Source: Pseudomonas sp. GD03944 (lineage in GTDB: Bacteria; Pseudomonadota; Gammaproteobacteria; Pseudomonadales; Pseudomonadaceae). From it: a DNA stretch of 64,000 bases. The number at the start of each line of letters is the position of its first letter. Position 1 is the stretch's first letter. Both the position numbers and the translations under genes were made by a program. The DNA lies in contig NZ_JAOCAH010000002.1 of the NCBI RefSeq assembly GCF_029839275.1, positions 431,825 to 495,824 of the forward strand, given 5' to 3'. Positions 52,782 to 64,000 of the stretch are shown here, one piece after another. The notes beneath the pieces were generated by a model, which had not been told where the DNA came from, made no database searches, and saw only the letters and a list, made by a program, of their open reading frames with translations.

Positions 52782-53543
52782 TTGAGCGCCGCCCTGCCAT
52801 TCTGCGCCGCAGCGGGCGACAACGAGTGCTCACCCGAAGGGCTCGCCCGCCCGACGGTGGAACCACTGTTCGCCAGCAAGCAGTACGAAACCGCCATCGC
52901 ACGCCTGGAGAAAACACGGGCGGCCCAGGACCGCTGCCCAGGGCAGCCCCTCGATACCGCCTGGTACTGGCTGCGCAGTGACCTGTCGCTGGCCTACCTC
53001 AAGGCCGGGCGCGAACAACAATGCCTCGCCCTGCTGGCCCCGCTGGTCGACAACCCGCGCAGCCCGCTGGATACCCAGCACAACTTGGAAGACGGTAACC
53101 GCGTCGTCCGTGCCCTGCAGACCAACCAGCGCCTGTGCCTGGCGGCCCATGAGGCACGCCTGCAGCATTACCTCGCCGCCCCTTGCCCGGATGCACCGGC
53201 GGCCGCGCTGGACAGCGTGACGGTCGCTCCCTGCCAGTGCCTGGCGCTCATGCCCGCCAGCGAGCCCGGCCGTTGCCCCAGCCTGGAATCCGTCAAGAAC
53301 GGCCAGCGGCAGGGCACGCTGCTGGTGGTCGATGCCGAGCAGCGTTCGCCGCTGGCAGATACGTCGCGCTGCTGCAGCATCCAGTCGCTACGCCTGTCAC
53401 AGCAGGCCGGGCAGCAGAGCGTGCGCCTGCAGGGCGAAGGCCGCGACTGCTTCGGCGGCACCGCCTACGACCGGATCGACACGCTCTACGGTTGGCAGGG
53501 CGATCAACTCAAGCCCCTGGCCGACTATTCGCGCACCGATTGA
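52782..53543 (+). CDS. Secreted cysteine-rich protein, 5' end frameshifted
   Basis: The open frame from TTG 52782 encodes 253 residues: the end of a signal peptide (LPFCAAA) and a cysteine-rich mature part with about 14 Cys ([27 protein letters not shown]). A helical-repeat region ([36 protein letters not shown]) looks TPR-like. The natural start appears to be ATG 52741 with AAGGA, but it runs to a stop in another frame; one more C in the run 52761-52764 would join it to this frame and complete the signal peptide. It may be unexpressed or a sequence error. Function unknown. Confidence 0.65.
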   Translation: MSAALPFCAAAGDNECSPEGLARPTVEPLFASKQYETAIARLEKTRAAQDRCPGQPLDTAWYWLRSDLSLAYLKAGREQQCLALLAPLVDNPRSPLDTQHNLEDGNRVVRALQTNQRLCLAAHEARLQHYLAAPCPDAPAAALDSVTVAPCQCLALMPASEPGRCPSLESVKNGQRQGTLLVVDAEQRSPLADTSRCCSIQSLRLSQQAGQQSVRLQGEGRDCFGGTAYDRIDTLYGWQGDQLKPLADYSRTD

Positions 53544-53582
53544 GCGCGCCATACGGCGGTGGCACCCGGCACGACGCGCGCA

Positions 53583-53588
53583 TATAAT
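53583..53588 (+). promoter_or_regulatory. Candidate -10 box of miaB
   Basis: TATAAT in the context CATATAATGCGCGG, 35 bp before the miaB start. The -35 region (around 53560) is weak. Confidence 0.45.
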
Positions 53589-53622
53589 GCGCGGTCATTT
53601 TTTAGCCAGACCAGATCGCGCC

Positions 53623-54966
53623 ATGACCAAGAAGCTCTATATCGAAACCCACGGTTGCCAGATGAACGAGTACGACAGCTCGCGCATGGTCGACCTGCTG
53701 GGAGAGCATCAGGCGCTGGAAGTGACCGAGCGCCCGGAAGAAGCCGATGTCATCCTGCTCAACACCTGCTCGATCCGTGAAAAGGCGCAGGACAAGGTGT
53801 TCTCGCAGCTCGGCCGTTGGCGCGAACTGAAACTGGAAAACCCGGACCTGGTGATCGGCGTCGGTGGCTGCGTGGCCAGCCAGGAAGGCGCGGCGATTCG
53901 TGATCGCGCGCCCTACGTCGACGTGGTGTTCGGCCCGCAGACCCTGCACCGCCTGCCCGAGATGATCGACGCCGCGCGCAGCACCAAGACCGCCCAGGTG
54001 GACATCTCCTTCCCCGAGATCGAGAAATTCGACCGCCTGCCGGAGCCCCGGGTCGATGGCCCGAGCGCTTTCGTGTCGGTCATGGAAGGCTGCAGCAAGT
54101 ACTGCACCTTCTGCGTGGTGCCCTACACCCGCGGCGAAGAAGTCAGCCGCCCGATGAACGACGTCCTGGGTGAAATCATCCACCTGGCCGAGAACGGCGT
54201 GCGCGAAGTGACCCTGCTCGGGCAGAACGTCAACGGCTACCGCGGCGACACCGAAGACGGCCAGATCTCCGACTTCGCCGAACTGCTGTACGCCGTGGCG
54301 GCCATCGACGGCATCGACCGCATTCGCTACACCACCAGCCACCCGCTGGAGTTCTCCGACGCGCTGATCCAGGCCCACGCGGAGATCCCGGAGCTGGTCA
54401 AATACCTGCACCTGCCGGTGCAATCGGGTTCCGACCGCATCCTCGCGGCCATGAAGCGCAACCACACCGCCCTGGAATACAAATCGCGCATCCGCAAGCT
54501 GAAGGCCGCCGTGCCGGACATCCTGATCAGCAGCGACTTCATCATCGGTTTCCCCGGTGAGACGGAAAAAGACTTCGAACAGACCATGAAGCTGGTCGAA
54601 GACGTGGCCTTCGACTTCTCCTACTCCTTCATCTACAGCTCGCGCCCGGGCACCCCGGCGGCCGACCTGCCCGATGACACGCCGGACGAGCTGAAGAAGC
54701 AGCGCCTGCAGATCCTGCAACAGCGCATCAACCAGCAGGGCTTCGAGAACAGCCGCCGCATGGTGGGCAGCGTGCAGCGCATCCTGGTCAGCGACTATTC
54801 GAAGAAAGACCCCGGCATGCTCCAGGGGCGCACCGAGAATAATCGAATCGTCAACTTCCGCTGCGACAATCCCCGCCTGATCGGCCAGTTCGTCGACGTG
54901 CACATCGATGACGCCCTGCCGCATTCGCTGCGTGGCACCCTGCTGGCACAGGGCAGCCTGCACTGA
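53623..54966 (+). CDS. miaB: tRNA-2-methylthio-N6-dimethylallyladenosine synthase
   Basis: A 447-residue radical-SAM methylthiotransferase that adds the 2-methylthio group to i6A37 of tRNA. The N-terminal UPF0004 domain has its cluster cysteines in [11 protein letters not shown] (Cys12), NTCSIREK and [10 protein letters not shown]. The radical-SAM motif is CSKYCTFC (Cys157, 161, 164), and a TRAM domain ends the protein. Length fits MiaB. The ATG at 53623 starts the family N-terminus [13 protein letters not shown]. Confidence 0.96.
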   Translation: MTKKLYIETHGCQMNEYDSSRMVDLLGEHQALEVTERPEEADVILLNTCSIREKAQDKVFSQLGRWRELKLENPDLVIGVGGCVASQEGAAIRDRAPYVDVVFGPQTLHRLPEMIDAARSTKTAQVDISFPEIEKFDRLPEPRVDGPSAFVSVMEGCSKYCTFCVVPYTRGEEVSRPMNDVLGEIIHLAENGVREVTLLGQNVNGYRGDTEDGQISDFAELLYAVAAIDGIDRIRYTTSHPLEFSDALIQAHAEIPELVKYLHLPVQSGSDRILAAMKRNHTALEYKSRIRKLKAAVPDILISSDFIIGFPGETEKDFEQTMKLVEDVAFDFSYSFIYSSRPGTPAADLPDDTPDELKKQRLQILQQRINQQGFENSRRMVGSVQRILVSDYSKKDPGMLQGRTENNRIVNFRCDNPRLIGQFVDVHIDDALPHSLRGTLLAQGSLH

Positions 54967-55222
54967 GCCGAACGGCCGGAAAAGGACCCCTTGTGATGCC
55001 GCAACAAGCCCCGGTCGTCGGGCAGCTGAACGTCATTGCCGCCGGGCTTCGCATGGGGCCCATGGCGACCGAGACCATGCCCCGGGCCGGGTTCGCCGCT
55101 TGGCGACGCGCGGCCCGCGACGTCCTGTCCCGTTTCCCCCAGCAGCCCGAGCTTTCCCCTTCCGGCCACTGGGGTTATTCTTCAGTTCACTCTCCCAGCC
55201 GACTGGCGGCCATCCCAAGACC

Positions 55223-56245
55223 TTGAACGCACCCATAGAACCGCATCGTTTTGTCCTCGAACCCTTCGAGGCCCGTCGCTTCGCCAACCTCTGCGGGCAG
55301 TTTGACGAGCACCTGCGCTTGATCGAACAACGCATGGCCATCGAAATCCGCAACCGCGGCAACCAGTTCGAGTTGCTCGGCGCCCCGGAACAGACCTCTT
55401 CGGCGGAACAGCTGCTCAAGCGCCTGTACCGCGAGACCCAGAGCACCGAACTGTCCCCCGACATGGTGCACCTGTTCCTGCAGGAATCCGGCCTCGAAGA
55501 ACTGGCCAGCCCCACCGTCGAGGCCAGCGTGGCCCTGCGTACGCGCAAGGGCATGATCCGTCCGCGCGGCGCCAACCAGCAGCGTTATGTCCGGGCAATT
55601 CTCGACCACGACATCAACTTCGGCATCGGCCCGGCCGGCACCGGCAAGACCTACCTGGCGGTGGCCTGCGCCGTGGACGCCCTGGAGCGCGAGCAGATTC
55701 GCCGCATCCTGCTGGTGCGTCCGGCGGTCGAAGCCGGCGAAAAACTCGGCTTCCTGCCGGGTGACCTGTCGCAGAAGATCGACCCCTACCTGCGCCCGCT
55801 CTACGACGCGCTGTACGAGATGCTCGGCTTCGAGCAGGTGGCCAAGCTGATCGAGAAGCAGGTGATCGAGGTTGCCCCGCTGGCCTACATGCGCGGCCGC
55901 ACCCTGAACAACAGCTTCATCATTCTCGACGAAAGCCAGAACACCACGCTGGAACAGATGAAGATGTTCCTCACGCGGATCGGCTTCGGCTCCACCGCCG
56001 TGATCACGGGCGATGTCACCCAGGTCGACCTGCCGCGCGGCACCAAGAGCGGCCTGAAGCACGTGATCGAGGTGCTCAAGGACGTGCCGGGCATCAGCTT
56101 CACCCACTTCCAGCCCAAGGACGTGGTCCGCCACCCACTGGTGCAACGCATCGTCGAAGCCTACGAGCGCTACGACGAACGCCAGCAGGCACTCCGTCCG
56201 CACACGACAGCCGATAACGATCCAGGCGCACGCCGCGATGATTGA
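55223..56245 (+). CDS. ybeZ: PhoH-family ATPase YbeZ
   Basis: A 340-residue ATPase of the PhoH-like group. Walker A is [11 protein letters not shown] (Lys142), Walker B is [14 protein letters not shown], and the rest has [33 protein letters not shown] and [14 protein letters not shown]. YbeZ works with YbeY in rRNA and ribosome quality control, and the two overlap here by 8 bp. The TTG at 55223 ([19 protein letters not shown]) is the likely start; no strong ribosome binding site is visible, and the 256 bp between miaB and it contain no clear gene. Confidence 0.92.
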   Translation: MNAPIEPHRFVLEPFEARRFANLCGQFDEHLRLIEQRMAIEIRNRGNQFELLGAPEQTSSAEQLLKRLYRETQSTELSPDMVHLFLQESGLEELASPTVEASVALRTRKGMIRPRGANQQRYVRAILDHDINFGIGPAGTGKTYLAVACAVDALEREQIRRILLVRPAVEAGEKLGFLPGDLSQKIDPYLRPLYDALYEMLGFEQVAKLIEKQVIEVAPLAYMRGRTLNNSFIILDESQNTTLEQMKMFLTRIGFGSTAVITGDVTQVDLPRGTKSGLKHVIEVLKDVPGISFTHFQPKDVVRHPLVQRIVEAYERYDERQQALRPHTTADNDPGARRDD

Positions 56246-56708
56246 ACTGGACCTGCAGGTGGCCAGCGAGGCCGACCTGCTCCCCACCGAAGCCCAGTTC
56301 CGCGCCTGGTGCGAACTGGCCCTGCGCCAGCGCAGCGCCGACTCCGAGCTGACCATCCGCCTGGTGGATGAGGCCGAAGGCCGCGAGCTGAACCACACCT
56401 ACCGCCAGCGCGACTACGCCACCAACGTGCTGTCGTTCCCCGCCGACCTGCCTGACGAGCTGGACGGTGTTGCGCTGCTGGAAATCCCTCTGCTCGGCGA
56501 CCTGGTCATCTGCGCCCCGGTGGTCGAGCGCGAAGCGCACGAACAAGCCAAAAGCCTGGAAGCCCACTGGGCCCATCTGGTGATTCACGGCTGCCTGCAC
56601 CTCCTCGGCTACGACCACATCGAGGATGAAGAAGCCGAGGAAATGGAAACGCTGGAACGTAAATTGCTCGCAGAACTGGGTCATCCCGACCCGTATGCCG
56701 ACGACTGA
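56238..56708 (+). CDS. ybeY: Endoribonuclease YbeY (rRNA maturation factor)
   Basis: A 156-residue metal-dependent RNase involved in 16S rRNA 3' maturation and ribosome quality control. The zinc motif [11 protein letters not shown] (His117, His121, His127) is complete, and [28 protein letters not shown] is the family's central segment. It overlaps ybeZ and is followed after 33 bp by corC. Confidence 0.96.
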   Translation: MIELDLQVASEADLLPTEAQFRAWCELALRQRSADSELTIRLVDEAEGRELNHTYRQRDYATNVLSFPADLPDELDGVALLEIPLLGDLVICAPVVEREAHEQAKSLEAHWAHLVIHGCLHLLGYDHIEDEEAEEMETLERKLLAELGHPDPYADD

Positions 56709-56741
56709 TTGCCCACAAGCAAGGACCCCGAGTAAACACTC

Positions 56742-57581
56742 ATGAGCGAAGACCGATCGAGCAACGAGCCGAAGTCCTGGTTGAACAAACTGACCCAGGC
56801 TTTTGCTCACGAGCCGAAAAACCGCCAGGAACTGCTGGAAGTTCTGCGCGACGCCCACCAGAACAAACTTCTCGACACCGAGGCGCTGTCCATCGTTGAA
56901 GGCGCCATCCAGGTGGCAGATCTGCAAGTACGCGACATCATGGTTCCGCGTTCGCAGATGATCAGCATCAAATCCACCCAGACGCCCCGGGAATTCCTGC
57001 CAGCGGTGATCGAAGCGGCTCATTCGCGCTATCCGGTGGTGGGCGAAACCCTCGACGACGTCGTAGGCATCCTGCTGGCCAAGGACCTGCTCCCGCTGAT
57101 CCTTCAGGGCGAGCAACCGAACTTCAACATCAAGGACATGCTGCGCCCGGCGACCTTCGTCCCCGAGTCCAAGCGCCTGAACGTGCTGCTGCGCGAGTTC
57201 CGCGCCAACCACAACCACATGGCCGTGGTGATCGATGAGTACGGCGGCGTCGCCGGCCTGGTCACCATCGAAGACGTGCTGGAGCAGATCGTCGGCGACA
57301 TCGAGGACGAGCACGACGTCGAGGAAGACAGCTACGTCAAACCGCTGCCCAGCGGTGATTTCCTGGTCAAGGCGCTGACCCCGATCAGCAACTTCAACGA
57401 AGCCTTCGACACCGAGTTCTCCGACGACGAGTTCGACACCGTCGGCGGCCTGGTGATGAGCGCCTTCGGCCACCTGCCCAAGCGCAACGAAATGACCGAG
57501 ATCGGCGAGTTCCGCTTCCGCGTGCTGAACGCCGACAGCCGCCGCATCCACCTGCTGCGCCTGACCCCGCTGACCCGCTAA
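56742..57581 (+). CDS. corC: CBS-domain protein CorC/YbeX
   Basis: A 279-residue cytoplasmic protein with two CBS domains (about 65-190; VRDIMVPRSQMISI and HMAVVIDEYGGVAGLVTIEDVLEQIVGDIEDEHD) and a CorC/HlyC transporter-associated domain (about 200-279). It has no membrane helix. The family (YbeX/CorC) is tied to magnesium/cobalt handling and, in this operon, to ribosome function. Confidence 0.94.
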   Translation: MSEDRSSNEPKSWLNKLTQAFAHEPKNRQELLEVLRDAHQNKLLDTEALSIVEGAIQVADLQVRDIMVPRSQMISIKSTQTPREFLPAVIEAAHSRYPVVGETLDDVVGILLAKDLLPLILQGEQPNFNIKDMLRPATFVPESKRLNVLLREFRANHNHMAVVIDEYGGVAGLVTIEDVLEQIVGDIEDEHDVEEDSYVKPLPSGDFLVKALTPISNFNEAFDTEFSDDEFDTVGGLVMSAFGHLPKRNEMTEIGEFRFRVLNADSRRIHLLRLTPLTR

Positions 57582-57698
57582 GCATCTTGAGAAGCAGGCC
57601 CGGGGCGCCGTGATGAATGCGACCCGGGCATCTCGCCCTTCCCCCCTTTCGCATTCCCCTCTACCCTTGCGCCACCGTTCTCCAAGGACCTGCGCTCA

Positions 57699-59219
57699 AT
57701 GCACTGGATTACCCGCCCCGGCTGGCCGGGCAACCTGATCAGCCTGGTGGCCGGGGCCATCACCACCCTGGCCCTCGCCCCCTTCGACCTGTGGCCGCTG
57801 GCCATCCTGTCCATCGCCCTGTTCTACCTGGGCCTGCGCGACCTGCAACCGCGCCAGGCCGCCTGGCGCGGCTGGTGGTACGGTTTCGGCCTGTTCGCCG
57901 CCGGCACCAGCTGGGTCTACGTCAGCATTCACGATTACGGCGCCGCGTCACCGCCCCTGGCCGCCTTCCTGACCCTGGGCTTCGTCGCCGGACTGGGCCT
58001 GTTCTTCACCCTTGCCGCCTGGCTCTGGGCGCGCTGGATTCGCCGGGTCGAAGCGCCCCTGGCCGATGCCCTGGCCTTCGCCGCCCTGTGGCTAGCTCAG
58101 GAAGCCTTTCGTGGCTGGTTTCTCACCGGTTTCCCCTGGCTCTACGCCGGCTACAGCCAGCTCGACGGCCCACTGGCCGGCCTCGCCCCGATCGGCGGCG
58201 TGTGGCTGCTGTCGTTCAGCCTGGCCCTGAGCGCCGCCCTGTTGGTCAACCTGCCGCGCCTGCGCGCGGACAAACGCTTCCTGGCGGCCGGCATCGTCCT
58301 GCTGCTGGCGCCCTGGGTCGCCGGGATCGCCTTCAGTGGCCACGCCTGGACCAAACCCGCCGGCCAGCCACTGAAGGTGGCGGCCATGCAGGGCAACGTC
58401 CCGCAGAACCTCAAGTGGGACCCGGCGCAGCTCAACGCCCAGTTGGCGCGCTACCGTGACATGAGCCTCAGCGCCGAGCCCACCGACCTGATCGTCTGGC
58501 CGGAAACCGCCGTGCCAGTGCTCAAGGAACAGGCCATCGGCTACCTCAGCGTGATGGACCGCTTCGCCAGCGACCGTCAGGCCGCGCTGATCACTGGCGT
58601 GCCGCTGCGCCAACCCAACGAGCGCGGCGAGATGCGCTACTACAACGCCGTCAGCGTGATCGGCCAGGGCAGCGGCGATTACCTGAAACAGAAGCTGGTG
58701 CCGTTCGGTGAGTACGTGCCCCTGCAGGAAGTGCTGCGCGGCCTGATCGAATTCTTCAACCTGCCGATGTCGGATTTCGCCCGCGGCCCGTCCGAGCAGC
58801 CGCTGCTGGAAGCCAAGGGTTACCGGATCGCGACCTACATCTGCTACGAGGTGGTCTACCCCGAGTTCGCGGCGGAACTGGCGGCCAGGAGTGACCTGCT
58901 GCTGACCGTCAGCAACGATGCCTGGTTCGGCCGTTCGATCGGCCCCCTGCAGCACCTGCAGATGGCGCAGATGCGTGCGCTGGAAGCCGGCCGCTGGATG
59001 ATCCGCGCCACCAACAACGGCATCACCGTACTGATCGACCCGTTCGGACACATCACCGAGCAGCTGCCGCAGTTCGAGCAAGGCGTGATGTATGGCGAGG
59101 TCCAGCCGATGCAGCACCTGACACCGTACCTGCAATGGCGCGCCTGGCCGATGGTCATTCTCTGCGCGCTGCTGTTCGGCTGGGCATTGCTGGCCAGCCG
59201 CATGGCCAAGACTGTCTGA
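57699..59219 (+). CDS. lnt: Apolipoprotein N-acyltransferase
   Basis: A 506-residue inner-membrane enzyme that adds the third acyl chain to lipoproteins. Several N-terminal membrane helices (about 10-205) are followed by a periplasmic nitrilase-like domain with the triad Glu269 (WPETAVPV), Lys332 (KLVPFGEYVP) and Cys382 (TYICYEVVYPE), then a last helix (AWPMVILCALLFGWALLAS). It follows corC as in most gammaproteobacteria. Confidence 0.96.
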   Translation: MHWITRPGWPGNLISLVAGAITTLALAPFDLWPLAILSIALFYLGLRDLQPRQAAWRGWWYGFGLFAAGTSWVYVSIHDYGAASPPLAAFLTLGFVAGLGLFFTLAAWLWARWIRRVEAPLADALAFAALWLAQEAFRGWFLTGFPWLYAGYSQLDGPLAGLAPIGGVWLLSFSLALSAALLVNLPRLRADKRFLAAGIVLLLAPWVAGIAFSGHAWTKPAGQPLKVAAMQGNVPQNLKWDPAQLNAQLARYRDMSLSAEPTDLIVWPETAVPVLKEQAIGYLSVMDRFASDRQAALITGVPLRQPNERGEMRYYNAVSVIGQGSGDYLKQKLVPFGEYVPLQEVLRGLIEFFNLPMSDFARGPSEQPLLEAKGYRIATYICYEVVYPEFAAELAARSDLLLTVSNDAWFGRSIGPLQHLQMAQMRALEAGRWMIRATNNGITVLIDPFGHITEQLPQFEQGVMYGEVQPMQHLTPYLQWRAWPMVILCALLFGWALLASRMAKTV

Positions 59220-59233
59220 CACCGGTGACGGGC

Positions 59234-59252
59234 GGGCAGCATCACGCTGCCC
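59234..59252. terminator. Hairpin between convergent lnt and ydcF-like genes
   Basis: GGGCAGC (59234-59240), loop ATCAC, GCTGCCC (59246-59252), with further partial pairing outside. No T-run; it may still slow both transcription units. Confidence 0.4.
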
Positions 59253-59264
59253 GTCCTCGCACAC

Positions 59265-60032
59265 TCAGGGCGTGCCGTTAAGCACGGGATAGAGCGCCAA
59301 CCCAATCACCTCGTTGAGCAGCAGACCGCTCTGCCACAGCGCCTTGCCCTCCGGCAGCCAGCCCCCGAACGGGCGACCGTTCGGCACGCCGAGAAATCCC
59401 ACCGGTGCCGCGATCACCTCGAACCCTGCCTGCTCGAAGCACCAGCGAGCCCGGGGCATGTGCCAGGCCTGGGTCACCAGCAACACCCGACGTATACCCT
59501 GCGGCTGCAATAGGGCGGCACTCAGTTGGGCGTTCTCCCAGGTGGTGCGGCTCGCCTCTTCCCGCCAGCGCACGGCCACGCCGAAATCCTCCTCCAGAAC
59601 CTCCGCCATCAGCGCGGCCTCGCTGGGCGGCTGGCCGAAGTGCAGACCGCCGGTGGCCGCCAAGGGCAGACCGGACGCCTTACTCAGGCGTGCGGCGTAA
59701 CGCATCCGCTCCAGCGCCAGCAGGCTCGGCTGATCACCGTTCCAGGCCGGATCCCCCTGGGCGCGCCCGGCACCGAGCACCACGATCGCATCGGCCCGCT
59801 GCGCCAGCGTGCCCCACTGCGCCTCGACCAACGCCGGCTCGCGTTCCAGCAGGCGCGCCGCCCATTCGACGGAGACCGGCAGGCTCATGACCCACAGACC
59901 GCCCAGCCCCGCCACGAAACAGGTGGCGGCGAAACGAGGGAAACGCCGACGCGTCCACCAGGCCAGCACCAGCAGCAGGAACAGCACGCCTGGCGGCATG
60001 AAGATCTGTTTGAGCATGTAGCGAATCGGCAT
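59265..60032 (-). CDS. YdcF/DUF218-family membrane protein
   Basis: A 255-residue protein with two N-terminal helices (GVLFLLLVLAWWTRRR and FAATCFVAGLGGLWVMSLPV) and a DUF218 domain: DAIVVLGAGRAQG, LARMRYAARLSKASGLPLAATGG-like segment, SRTTWENAQLSAALL and VLLVTQAWHMPRARWCFEQAGF. Members such as ElyC/SanA are linked to envelope biogenesis and vancomycin sensitivity. It lies between lnt and leuS, so an envelope role is plausible. Confidence 0.87.
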   Translation of the reverse strand: MPIRYMLKQIFMPPGVLFLLLVLAWWTRRRFPRFAATCFVAGLGGLWVMSLPVSVEWAARLLEREPALVEAQWGTLAQRADAIVVLGAGRAQGDPAWNGDQPSLLALERMRYAARLSKASGLPLAATGGLHFGQPPSEAALMAEVLEEDFGVAVRWREEASRTTWENAQLSAALLQPQGIRRVLLVTQAWHMPRARWCFEQAGFEVIAAPVGFLGVPNGRPFGGWLPEGKALWQSGLLLNEVIGLALYPVLNGTP

Positions 60033-60095
60033 CGGTTCTCTCCCTGACCGGCCAAGCCTATCAGAGAGCCGACCCGGGCTCGGAAAGGAGAAGTA

Positions 60096-60545
60096 TCAGC
60101 GCGGGCTGCCGACCCTGAAGAGCTGTGAACCGCAGGCCAGGCAGGCCTGCACGCCGCGCCCGGCCTGCCATTCGGCCGCCGCGCCGCACAGCGCGCAATG
60201 CAGCGGCATGCGCCGCTTGGGCAGGATCTTGTAGCGACCCAGCACCTTGGCGCCGGACTTGAGTGCGGGGCGTGACGGTTTGGCGGTGCGGGCTGCCGGC
60301 CACTGCTCGATCAGCGCCAGCTCCTCGGCGGCGGCATGCCAGCCGCGCAGCCATTCGAGGTCACGGTCCAGGTAAGCGCGGATCAGCTCCAGCTCGGCCG
60401 AGGTCAGGTCCCTCAACTCCAGCTCACGCAACGGCTCGCCCGAGAGCCGATTGAGGTTGTCGGCCTCATCCAGCGCCAGGGCAAGGCGTTGCAACAGCCG
60501 CTCGTACAGACCGCCGCACGCCTCTGCTCGTCGCAGTTCACCCAT
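60096..60545 (-). CDS. ybeL: DUF1451 zinc-ribbon protein YbeL
   Basis: A 149-residue protein with a helical N-terminal half (LYERLLQRLALALDEADNL...RELELRDLTSAELELIRAYLDRDLEWL) and a C-terminal zinc ribbon with two CxxC knuckles (CALCG and CLACG). This is the DUF1451 family, and E. coli ybeL likewise lies beside leuS. Function unknown. It is divergent from leuS. Confidence 0.87.
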   Translation of the reverse strand: MGELRRAEACGGLYERLLQRLALALDEADNLNRLSGEPLRELELRDLTSAELELIRAYLDRDLEWLRGWHAAAEELALIEQWPAARTAKPSRPALKSGAKVLGRYKILPKRRMPLHCALCGAAAEWQAGRGVQACLACGSQLFRVGSPR

Positions 60546-60614
60546 CCATTCACCTCATGAGGGCTCGCCCCTGCAGCCCTACTACAAGCTTAGCGGTCCG
60601 CCTCCGCCGGGTGA

Positions 60615-63368
<2,754 letters not shown>

Positions 63369-63426
63369 TTACGCTTGGCGCGACCGCCCAGCGGCGCGCC
63401 GGCAAGCTCGACAAGGGGATAACAAG

Positions 63427-64000
63427 ATGATGAAGCGGAATCTGTTGGTAATCGGCCTGGCGACCCTGCTCAGCGCATGCGGCTTCCAGCTGCGCGGCAC
63501 CGGCGACACCGAGTTCGCGCTCAAGGAGCTGGACGTCAGCGCACGCAATGCCTATGGCAACACCGTCAAGGACGTCAAGACGGCCCTGGAGTACAACGAC
63601 GTGCGCGTCTACCCGGGCGCACCGTACAGCCTGATCATCAGTGACGAGCGCGAAACCCAGCGCACCGCCAGCTACACCAGCGCGGCCCGTAGCGCCGAAC
63701 TGGAACTGACCACCTCGATCACCTACGAGATCCGCGGCTCCAAGAACCTGCTGCTGATGAGCAACCAGCTGGACGTGCAGAACTTCTACGTGCAGGACGG
63801 CAACAACCTGATCGGTTCGGGTGAAGAAGCCACGATGATCCGCACCGAAATGCGCCGCGACCTGGTGCAGCAGCTGGTTCAGCGCCTGCGCCTGATCACC
63901 CCGGAACGCCTCGACGAGCTGCAGCAAGTCGCCGAAGCCAAGGCCAAGGCGGAAGCCGACGCCCTGGAAGCCGCCCGCCAGCGTGAAGCCGCGCAGCCGC
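63427..64000 (+). CDS. lptE: LPS-assembly lipoprotein LptE (3' end cut by window)
   Basis: The first 191 codons of LptE, the outer-membrane lipoprotein that plugs LptD for LPS export. It has a type II signal peptide ([18 protein letters not shown]) with the lipobox LSAC and then the family segment [19 protein letters not shown]. The C-terminal part becomes alanine- and charge-rich ([20 protein letters not shown]), as in Pseudomonas LptE. It lies 58 bp after leuS, as in relatives. Two ATGs in a row (63427, 63430) are possible starts. Confidence 0.94.
   Translation, partial: MMKRNLLVIGLATLLSACGFQLRGTGDTEFALKELDVSARNAYGNTVKDVKTALEYNDVRVYPGAPYSLIISDERETQRTASYTSAARSAELELTTSITYEIRGSKNLLLMSNQLDVQNFYVQDGNNLIGSGEEATMIRTEMRRDLVQQLVQRLRLITPERLDELQQVAEAKAKAEADALEAARQREAAQP

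Noticed and set aside
54996..55226. 76-codon ORF between miaB and ybeZ as a gene
   Set aside because: Third-position composition is mixed in the second half and no domain is recognisable; reported only as a finding.

Overview
The window is about 66-68% GC, uses mostly ATG starts (some GTG/TTG) with purine-rich ribosome binding sites, and carries a tightly packed bacterial chromosome segment. Gene families and gene order point to the genus Pseudomonas: ladS, thiD, thiE, hemL, miaB, ybeZ (phoH-like), ybeY, corC, lnt, ybeL, leuS, lptE lie in the order I recall from P. aeruginosa-group chromosomes. There is no rRNA, tRNA, CRISPR array, phage or transposase. The first gene (ends at 154) and the last (lptE, starts at 63427) are cut by the window edges.

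Layout. 1-3400: copper efflux (copA-cueR, with a clear CueR-type promoter at 166-196), followed by a 173-bp tandem duplication of REP-like hairpins. 3403-7043: a minus-strand run of HAD phosphatase/tesB and SagB-type nitroreductase/GNAT. 7111-12535: plus-strand HDAC-like deacetylase, class C beta-lactamase, HI0933-family flavoprotein, a response regulator-CheC fusion with a PAS partner, and a VOC protein. 12743-15322: minus-strand RNA/DNA metabolism genes (rhlE, DEDDh exonuclease, NYN nuclease). 15398-20190: isochorismatase-like hydrolase, YciC-like membrane protein, VOC protein, two family-3 solute-binding proteins around an endonuclease/phosphatase. 20198-30209: a regulatory block with a GlxA-type regulator, a DUF2790 protein, a heavy-metal-type two-component system, a lipase-like hydrolase, an AraC regulator, a MocR-type regulator and a sensor kinase. 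30247-38691: hrpB, a lipoprotein, fieF-like CDF transporter, MAPEG protein, Lrp regulator, DUF2788, rluE, alcohol dehydrogenase and a membrane protein. 38874-45324: GNAT, agmatine-deiminase-like enzyme with divergent LysR, amn, aidB-like acyl-CoA dehydrogenase with its TetR regulator. 45436-64000: the conserved core from ladS to lptE.

How genes work together. CueR controls copA. LadS is a hybrid sensor of the Gac/Rsm network. thiD-thiE make thiamine phosphate, hemL makes 5-aminolevulinate. miaB modifies tRNA, ybeZ-ybeY act on rRNA/ribosomes, lnt finishes lipoproteins and lptE inserts LPS. The most interesting non-core signal is a set of TGAC direct repeats at 11-bp spacing, including a 30-bp identical copy, in front of three minus-strand units (DUF2790 gene, the two-component operon, the AraC gene). 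It suggests a small undescribed regulon of that two-component system.

Other points of interest are a MocR-type regulator without the PLP-binding lysine, a single-base frameshift in the signal peptide of the gene at 52741-53543, an orphan kinase with a shortened sensor domain, and small translationally coupled ORFs at 17920-17991 and 33339-33482. Function calls rest on motif recognition and gene order by eye; no database search was run.
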